Shown one piece after another: positions 7,074 through 11,856 of a DNA stretch of 11,856 bases; the stretch's first letter is position 1; each line of letters opens with the position of its first letter. The DNA lies in the NCBI GenBank assembly GCA_030634585.1, contig DAOWAM010000011.1, positions 1 through 11,856 on the forward strand. Direction: 5' to 3'. Below the pieces are notes generated by a model. The model ran no database searches. It was not told where the DNA came from and saw only the letters and a list, made by a program, of their open reading frames with translations. The position numbers were made by a program, and so were the translations under genes. The DNA comes from a bacterium. Lineage in GTDB: Bacteria; Patescibacteriota; Patescibacteriia; UBA2591; DAOWAM01.

Positions 7074-7448
7074 ATGATTGTTTGTTTAACTACTGAACAA
7101 AACAATTTAGATTCATTGTTATCTTCTAGTTTTAAAGAAAGTAAATATTTTTTGTTTGTCAATTTGGACAATAATAGAATACGAGTGATCAAAAATAAAA
7201 AAACAACCACGGATAATCTAGAAGCTGTTTATTTGGTTACCAATCAATCTCCACAGATAATAATTACTGGTAATATTCAAGCTAATTCCTTTGATTTTTT
7301 AGTTAATTCCGGAATCGAAATTTGCTGTGGTGTTTTTGGTATTACCGCGCGGGAAGCGATTAAGCGATATCAAACAAAAAAAATAAAAGCGAAAATAACT
7401 AATAAACAAGACAAACAAGTCTCTAGTGGTCGGGGAAGAGTACTTTAA
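7074..7448 (+). CDS. Small NifX/NifB-C-terminal-like protein (dinitrogenase FeMo-cofactor biosynthesis fold)
   Basis: The 124 residues resemble the Nitro_FeMo-Co family (Pfam PF02579): a short N-terminal strand (MIVCLTTE), a Phe-rich strand pair (about 23-40), then the most typical part, PQIIITGNIQANSFDFLVNSGIEICCGVFGITAREAIKRY (60-99), matching the family pattern ITGNxGPNAFxxLxxAGIxVY followed by TVREAIxxY. A basic tail (100-124) follows. Members bind or carry metal clusters in nitrogenase maturation, but most genomic copies are not in nif clusters. None of the nitrogenase genes is here, so nitrogen fixation should not be inferred. C84 and C85 could bind metal or be structural; this is speculation. 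Gap to the next gene is 37 bases, so it is likely co-transcribed with the ATPase. Confidence 0.75.
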   Translation: MIVCLTTEQNNLDSLLSSSFKESKYFLFVNLDNNRIRVIKNKKTTTDNLEAVYLVTNQSPQIIITGNIQANSFDFLVNSGIEICCGVFGITAREAIKRYQTKKIKAKITNKQDKQVSSGRGRVL

Positions 7449-7485
7449 ACAAAGCTATTATTAATTAATCAGGTAATTTATTTTT

Positions 7486-10173
7486 ATGTTGCCCAACGAA
7501 ATTATTATCGGCCAATTTATTATTTCTCTCGATTGGCTATCTAATCCATTTATTAAAATAGGATTATTTATTATTCTCTTTTTTATTGTTTTTATAATCA
7601 TTATTTCTATTACCAAGCGTATTTTAAGAAGAATTGTTAGTATCTCGTCCAGTTTTCAAAAAGTAGTTTTATCAATTACTGTTCCTAAAGTGTTGGGCGA
7701 CAAGGATGAACAACAACAAAAGAAAGAATTAAAAGAACAGTTGGCACCAATGGAAACCCTGTTGGAGAATTTGGGGGGACTAAAAGCGCAACATGGTTGG
7801 CGTGCTAAGTTATTAGGAAGAACGGATTATTTTTCTTTTGAAATAGTATTAAACCAACAAGGAAAAATCTGTTTTTATGTGGTGGTGCCTAAATATTTGC
7901 AACAATTTACCGAAGAACAAATTCACGCTCAATTTCCAGCTGCCCAAATTGAATCAGTAAATGATTATAATATTTTTGTTTCTCAAGGAGTTAATAAAGC
8001 CGCTTATTTGGGATTATTAAAGAAATATATTTTTCCGGTTAATACTTATCTTAAAAGCAATAATGATTTTTTAAACGCAATATTGAGTTCTTTGACCAAA
8101 ATACAAGCTGGTAATGGCGCGGCAATTCAAATTGTGGCTGGCTCTTCTCGTGGTGAATGGCATCAATATCCAGCGCGCGTTGCTTCGGCCATGCAACAAG
8201 GGAAAAAATTATCTGAAGCAATAGCTGAGGTTGGTGGTAAAAATATTTTTACCAGTATTTTTAAATCAGTTAAAGAAGCAACCCAAACTAAAAGTCAAGA
8301 AAACCTAAATCAGACACCTAAGACACATCAACTTTCTCCGATGGAACAAGAAACAATTAAAGCGCTAGAAGAAAAAACATCTAAAGCAGGTTTAGATGTT
8401 AATATTAGAATCGTTGTTTCTGCACAGAATGATATTTTAGCGCAACAATATTTAGATAATATCATTAATTCTTTTTCTCAATTTTCTAAATATCAATATG
8501 GTAATGGGTTCAAGGCAGTCAAATTGAATAAAGCAAAAAAGGTAATCGAAGATTTTATTTATCGTTGTTATGATTCGTCAATTGGATATGTTTTAAACAC
8601 TGAAGAATTAACTACTTTATATCATTTTCCTTTGTCGACTACCAATATTCCTAATATCGATTGGTTACTATTTAAAAAATCGCCCCCACCGTTGAATATT
8701 TCTACCGAAGGGTTAATTTTAGGTAAAAATATTTATCGGGACAAAGAAACATTAATTCGTATTAAACAATCTGATCGACGAAGACATTTTTATATGATTG
8801 GTAAAACCGGAACTGGTAAGTCTTGGGCAATGAGCGCGATGGCAGTTCAAGATATTTTAGCTGGACGAGGAGTTTGTTTAGTTGATCCACATGGTGATTT
8901 GATCGAAGAATATATACTTCCTTTTATTCCTAAGGAACGAGCGGAAGATGTAATTTATTTTAATCCTGCTGATTTGGAACGACCGCTAGGTCTTAATTTA
9001 TTAGAATATGATCCTAAATATCCGGAGCAAAAGACAATGTTAATCAATGAGATGATTAATATTATGGATAAACTTTATGATTTACGACAAACAGGGGGGC
9101 CAATGTTTGAACAATATATGCGTAACGCTTTATTATTAATTATGGAACATCCAGAATCTGGCTCAACCTTAATGGAGGTGTCTCGTGTTTTGGCAGATGA
9201 AGATTTCAGACATTTTAAAATTGAACATTCAAATAATCAAATAGTTAATGATTTTTGGAGTAAACAAGCGGAAAAAGCGGGTGGTGAAGCAGCGTTGGCC
9301 AATATGGTTCCTTATATCACTAGTAAATTAACTCAGTTTGTTGCTAACGATTTAATGCGACCGATTATTGGTCAGCAAAAAAGTGCTTTCAATATTCGAC
9401 AGGCAATGGATGATAAAAAGATTTTGTTAGTCAATTTATCTAAAGGAAAGATAGGTGATATCAACGCTTATTTATTAGGTTTGATTATTATTGGTAAAAT
9501 TCTAGTGGCCGCATTATCGCGTACTGACTTACCAGAAGATAAACGAAATGATTTTTATCTTTATATTGACGAGTTTCAAAACTTTATTACCGAAAGTATT
9601 AATACTATTTTAGCAGAAGCGCGAAAATATCGTCTTAATTTAATTGTTGCCCATCAATATATTAGTCAGTTAGTTAAAGACAATAATACACAAACCCGCG
9701 ACGCAATTTTTGGTAATGTGGGAACAATTATGTCTTTTCGAGTCGGTGTGGAAGATGCTGAATTTTTAGCCAAAGAAATGGCACCAGTTTTTAATCAGTA
9801 TGATTTAAATAATGTTGAAAAATATAATTCTTTTATTAAATTATTGATTGATAATCAATCAGCGACACCTTTCAATATTCAAACTATTAGTCCGGATGAA
9901 ACTGCTTCTTTAATTAATTTGCCACCTAAAGATATGGTGTTGGCAGAAAAAATAAGACAATTATCCCGTTTAAAATATGGGCGAGATAGAAAAGTTGTTG
10001 AAGCAGAAATAAAAGAAAGAAGTAAGGTTGGTGGCAAACTTGATTTATCGGATTTATTGGAAGACTATGACGATGATGATGACGACGAAGAAGAAAATAA
10101 AAGAAACATAAAAAGTGAGAAAGATGAAAGCGGTGAAAAAGTTGAAAAGGAAAATAAAAAGGAAGACAAATAA
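7486..10173 (+). CDS. Membrane-anchored VirD4/TraD-like (HerA-FtsK superfamily) ATPase
   Basis: This 895-residue protein has one hydrophobic anchor at the N-terminus (residues 24-42, followed by KRILRR, so the body is probably cytoplasmic). A large N-terminal region (about 85-400) of unrecognised fold includes an apparently disordered linker (265-290). The ATPase core follows: Walker A GKTGTGKS (439-446), LVDPHGDL (465-472), Walker B YLYIDEFQNF (691-700, D695/E696) and the RYRLNLIVAHQY-type sensor segment (715-725, H723/Q724), all typical of type IV coupling proteins and conjugative DNA-transfer ATPases. The tail (858-895) is extremely acidic then Lys/Glu-rich. Relatives pump DNA or deliver protein to a secretion channel, but no relaxase, VirB4, VirB6 or VirB10 is in the window, so its cargo is unknown. 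It may serve DNA uptake or export, or protein secretion. Length exceeds VirD4/TraG because of the extra N-terminal region. Confidence 0.85.
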   Translation: MLPNEIIIGQFIISLDWLSNPFIKIGLFIILFFIVFIIIISITKRILRRIVSISSSFQKVVLSITVPKVLGDKDEQQQKKELKEQLAPMETLLENLGGLKAQHGWRAKLLGRTDYFSFEIVLNQQGKICFYVVVPKYLQQFTEEQIHAQFPAAQIESVNDYNIFVSQGVNKAAYLGLLKKYIFPVNTYLKSNNDFLNAILSSLTKIQAGNGAAIQIVAGSSRGEWHQYPARVASAMQQGKKLSEAIAEVGGKNIFTSIFKSVKEATQTKSQENLNQTPKTHQLSPMEQETIKALEEKTSKAGLDVNIRIVVSAQNDILAQQYLDNIINSFSQFSKYQYGNGFKAVKLNKAKKVIEDFIYRCYDSSIGYVLNTEELTTLYHFPLSTTNIPNIDWLLFKKSPPPLNISTEGLILGKNIYRDKETLIRIKQSDRRRHFYMIGKTGTGKSWAMSAMAVQDILAGRGVCLVDPHGDLIEEYILPFIPKERAEDVIYFNPADLERPLGLNLLEYDPKYPEQKTMLINEMINIMDKLYDLRQTGGPMFEQYMRNALLLIMEHPESGSTLMEVSRVLADEDFRHFKIEHSNNQIVNDFWSKQAEKAGGEAALANMVPYITSKLTQFVANDLMRPIIGQQKSAFNIRQAMDDKKILLVNLSKGKIGDINAYLLGLIIIGKILVAALSRTDLPEDKRNDFYLYIDEFQNFITESINTILAEARKYRLNLIVAHQYISQLVKDNNTQTRDAIFGNVGTIMSFRVGVEDAEFLAKEMAPVFNQYDLNNVEKYNSFIKLLIDNQSATPFNIQTISPDETASLINLPPKDMVLAEKIRQLSRLKYGRDRKVVEAEIKERSKVGGKLDLSDLLEDYDDDDDDEEENKRNIKSEKDESGEKVEKENKKEDK
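10067..10170 (+). repeat. Acidic low-complexity tract encoding the ATPase tail
   Basis: A GAY/GAA run encodes Asp-Tyr-(Asp)6-(Glu)3 at residues 860-870, followed by a Lys/Glu-rich stretch to residue 895. GAT and GAC alternate, so it is not a pure microsatellite, but it is the most compositionally biased stretch of the protein. Charged tails of this kind are often disordered and can bind partners or cargo; the role here is unknown. Confidence 0.6.
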
Positions 10174-10185
10174 AATAAGAGAGTC

Positions 10186-10205
10186 AACTTGTTAAAAGTT
10201 CTTAT
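10186..10205 (+). terminator. Weak hairpin between the ATPase gene and dnaX
   Basis: AACTT (10186-10190) and AAGTT (10196-10200) form a 5-bp AT-rich stem with a 5-base loop, followed by CTTATT. It is too weak for an efficient terminator, so most transcription probably continues into dnaX; partial attenuation is possible. Confidence 0.2.
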
Positions 10206-10219
10206 TAAAAGTTTATTTT

Positions 10220-11329
10220 ATGTCATTAGTATTATATCGAAAATATCGTCCACAAACTTTTGCTGAGATTATTGGACAATCACAAATTACACAAACTTTA
10301 CAAAATGAAATTAAGCTGGGAAAAATTGCCCATGCTTATCTTTTTTCTGGTCCACGCGGTTTAGGTAAAACAAGCATCGCGCGAATTTTTGCTAAAGCGA
10401 TTAATTGCCAGGCAAGCAAAGGAAGTGAACCATGCAATCAATGTAATTCTTGTCAATCAATTACTGCTGGAACCAATCTGGATTTAGTAGAGATCGATGC
10501 TGCTTCTACTCGCGGGATTAATGATATTAGAGAATTGAAAGAACAGGTTAGGTTTAAACCCAGCGGAGGACACTATAAAGTGTTTATTATTGATGAAGCG
10601 CACATGTTAACTACGCCGGCATTTAACGCTTTATTAAAAACATTAGAAGAACCGCCGGAATATGCCGTTTTTATTTTAGCAACAACAGAACCTCACAAAT
10701 TGCCAGAAACAATTATTTCTCGTTGCCAACATTTTAATTTTAAGAAAGTTGAACAAGCCGAGATTGTTAAATTGTTAGATAAAATTGCGCGAAAAGAAGG
10801 AATAAAAGAGATCGATCAACGAGTTTTAGAATCAATTGCTCGTCAATCGGAAGGATGCGTTCGAGACGCGCAAACTTTATTGGGAGAGGTTTTAGTGTTA
10901 GATGATAAAAAAATTAGTTTAGAACAAGCAGAATTAGTAATTCCACGTTCACAATTTAATTTAGTAGCTGATTTGACTAAACGAGTGATTAGTCAGGACA
11001 GAGCAAGTAGTCTAGAATTAATCAATCAATTTGTAGAACAGGGGATTGACTTAGTTCAATTTAGTCAGGATTGGCTAGAGTTTTTACGAAAAATGTTATT
11101 AGTAAAAGTAAATTCAAATTTAAATAAGTTTACCTTAACTTTAGATAAAAAAGTAGAAGAAGTAATGCGAGAAATTAATCAGCAAACTAATTTAGAGGAT
11201 ATCTTACGTTTATTTGAACTAATTATTCAAAGTCAACAAAAAGTAAAATACGCTATTTTGTCACAAATTCCGTTGGAATTAGCCATTTTGGAATATATTA
11301 GAGATGATTCAGAACCAGGAAATAAATAA
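10220..11329 (+). CDS. dnaX: DNA polymerase III clamp-loader subunit gamma/tau, short form
   Basis: This AAA+ subunit of the clamp loader helps place the sliding clamp on DNA during replication. Signatures: N-terminal LYRKYRPQTFAEIIGQ (5-20), Walker A GPRGLGKT (44-51), four zinc-binding cysteines C63, C72, C75 and C78, Walker B VFIIDEAH (121-128), the ATT sensor (154-156) and the SRC arginine-finger motif (167-169). The collar domain follows to about residue 360. At 369 residues it is shorter than E. coli gamma (431) and lacks the tau region that binds DnaB and the polymerase. No classic A-AAA-AAG frameshift signal or downstream continuation was seen, so only a gamma-like form is made. The ATG at 10220 lacks a Shine-Dalgarno motif. 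An 8-base gap to the next gene indicates co-transcription. Confidence 0.96.
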   Translation: MSLVLYRKYRPQTFAEIIGQSQITQTLQNEIKLGKIAHAYLFSGPRGLGKTSIARIFAKAINCQASKGSEPCNQCNSCQSITAGTNLDLVEIDAASTRGINDIRELKEQVRFKPSGGHYKVFIIDEAHMLTTPAFNALLKTLEEPPEYAVFILATTEPHKLPETIISRCQHFNFKKVEQAEIVKLLDKIARKEGIKEIDQRVLESIARQSEGCVRDAQTLLGEVLVLDDKKISLEQAELVIPRSQFNLVADLTKRVISQDRASSLELINQFVEQGIDLVQFSQDWLEFLRKMLLVKVNSNLNKFTLTLDKKVEEVMREINQQTNLEDILRLFELIIQSQQKVKYAILSQIPLELAILEYIRDDSEPGNK

Positions 11330-11337
11330 TTTAAATT

Positions 11338-11622
11338 ATGATAATTAATCTAACATTAATCATCGGAACAATAGGAATGCTATTTTTATTAATTGCTTTT
11401 GTTTTAGATTTATTTAATAAATTTACACAAGAAACTATTTTTTATAATGTTTTTAACATTATCGGTAGTGGACTATTGATTTATTATGCCTACGTATTAA
11501 AAAGTATTCCTTTTTTAGTATTAGAAATAGTTTGGATGTCGTTTGCAACATATAAATTGATAACGATTTTACAAAAGAAATACAAATCAAAAAGAATCAT
11601 TAATCGTTCGGGGATCGTCTAA
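11338..11622 (+). CDS. Small three-helix membrane protein, CBU_0592-like
   Basis: The 94 residues contain three predicted membrane helices (about 4-26, 34-53 and 57-77) and a basic C-terminal tail (79-90, Lys/Arg-rich, probably cytoplasmic). The pattern of a Gly-rich first helix ending in Ala-Phe, then YNVFNIIGSGLLIYYAY, a proline (P58) and VLEIVWMSFATYKLI, matches what I know as the CBU_0592-like membrane domain, whose function is unknown. It follows dnaX by 8 bases. Its last five codons and TAA stop lie inside the tRNA-Gln gene, so maturation of the tRNA from a shared transcript would remove the mRNA's stop region. Confidence 0.75.
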   Translation: MIINLTLIIGTIGMLFLLIAFVLDLFNKFTQETIFYNVFNIIGSGLLIYYAYVLKSIPFLVLEIVWMSFATYKLITILQKKYKSKRIINRSGIV

Positions 11623-11681
11623 TGGTAGGACAGCAGATTCTGGATCTGCGAATTGGGGTTCGAATCCCTATCCCCGAGCCA
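11608..11681 (+). tRNA. tRNA-Gln(CTG) with encoded CCA
   Basis: The cloverleaf is complete: acceptor TCGGGGA/TCCCCGA, D arm GTC/GAC with loop TAATGGTAG, anticodon stem GCAGA/TCTGC around TTCTGGA, and T arm TGGGG/CCCTA with loop TTCGAAT. Positions 34-36 read CTG, decoding CAG as glutamine. The discriminator is G and CCA is encoded (11679-11681), unlike the other two tRNAs in this window. The U1-A72 pair fits glutamine tRNAs. The first 15 bases overlap the end of the upstream membrane-protein gene. Six T residues follow the CCA after one A being its last base, which could support termination. Confidence 0.95.
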
Positions 11682-11705
11682 TTTTTTACAAAATGACACA
11701 ATAAT

Positions 11706-11734
11706 TTGGGATTTAATTTTAAATAATTTATTAA
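11706..11734 (+). promoter_or_regulatory. Weak promoter candidate for the gene at 11750
   Basis: TTGGGA (11706-11711) and TATTAA (11729-11734) are 17 bases apart, leaving initiation near 11741, only about 9 bases before the ATG. The region is almost entirely A/T, so the match has little statistical weight. Confidence 0.25.
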
Positions 11735-11749
11735 TATAAAATTAATTTT

Positions 11750-11856
11750 ATGATAAACTATTTTGAAAAGAATCTGTCAGCTAGTGAAAACGAGCAGAAC
11801 AATTTATCTTTTGAAGAGAAGTTACTTCTCATTCAAAAGCTTGTTGAAGATGTTTA
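11750..11856 (+). CDS. N-terminus of an unrecognised protein (3' partial)
   Basis: An ATG at 11750 opens a frame that continues to the window end, giving 35 residues starting MINYFEKNLSASENEQNN and continuing with a Leu/Lys/Glu-rich helix-like segment (FEEKLLLIQKLVEDV). No domain can be named from so little. No signal peptide is visible, so the product is probably cytosolic. It is separated from tRNA-Gln by 68 AT-rich bases, again without a Shine-Dalgarno motif, and probably begins a new transcription unit. Confidence 0.55.
   Translation, partial: MINYFEKNLSASENEQNNLSFEEKLLLIQKLVEDV

Noticed and set aside
7074..7448. Evidence for nitrogen fixation
   Set aside because: Only a generic Nitro_FeMo-Co-type domain is present; no nifHDK, nifE, nifN or nifB radical-SAM domain in the window.
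7486..10173. Integrative conjugative element or plasmid transfer region
   Set aside because: A coupling-protein-like ATPase alone, between housekeeping genes and without relaxase, integrase, VirB4 or attachment repeats, does not support a mobile element.
11608..11856. tRNA-Gln as an attachment site for an inserted element
   Set aside because: No duplicated tRNA 3' end and no integrase frame is visible in the window; the downstream gene is too short to judge.
1..11856. Alternative genetic code with TGA as glycine or tryptophan
   Set aside because: All long genes read through without internal TGA and use GGN for glycine and TGG for tryptophan, so the standard bacterial code is sufficient; the absence of TGA stops is explained by TAA preference in AT-rich DNA.

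Overview
The window reads as chromosomal DNA of a small-genome, AT-rich bacterium, most probably a member of the Patescibacteria (Candidate Phyla Radiation, Parcubacteria-like). This is inferred from several traits: the surface-protein repeat type at the left end; a 169-aa protein and a membrane-anchored VirD4/TraD-like ATPase that I associate with CPR genomes; a gamma-only DnaX; A/T-rich leaders without Shine-Dalgarno motifs; and near-exclusive TAA stops. The standard bacterial code fits: TGA is never read as an amino acid in the long genes. No database search was possible, so the taxonomy is a hypothesis.

Layout. (1) Bases 1-1768 hold the 3' end of a large exported or surface protein: a LamG-like end, Ig/beta-sandwich-like segments, a PKD-like domain, a Ser/Pro linker and three C-terminal repeats. 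A strong intrinsic terminator follows. (2) Bases 1850-2131 hold no gene but are dense in inverted repeats, including a 100-base island with 67% G+C in otherwise AT-rich DNA. (3) A minus-strand tRNA-Pro(CGG) lies back to back with a plus-strand operon, pcm - mltG - lon - tRNA-Glu(CTC), covering protein-damage repair, peptidoglycan strand termination and ATP-dependent proteolysis. (4) A probable extended -10 promoter precedes a second plus-strand series: a 169-aa uncharacterised protein, a NifX/NifB-C-terminal-like small protein, an 895-aa VirD4/TraD/HerA-type ATPase, dnaX, a three-helix CBU_0592-like membrane protein, and tRNA-Gln(CTG), whose 5' end overlaps the membrane gene's stop. (5) A new reading frame starts at 11750 and runs off the window.

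Functionally most of this is housekeeping: envelope synthesis (MltG), proteostasis (Lon, PCMT), replication (DnaX) and decoding (three tRNAs, all with C34 anticodons for NNG codons). The parts that are not ordinary are the structured GC island beside tRNA-Pro, the uncharacterised genes around the VirD4-like ATPase, and the CDS/tRNA overlap. No CRISPR array, transposase, integrase, phage gene or toxin-antitoxin pair was seen.
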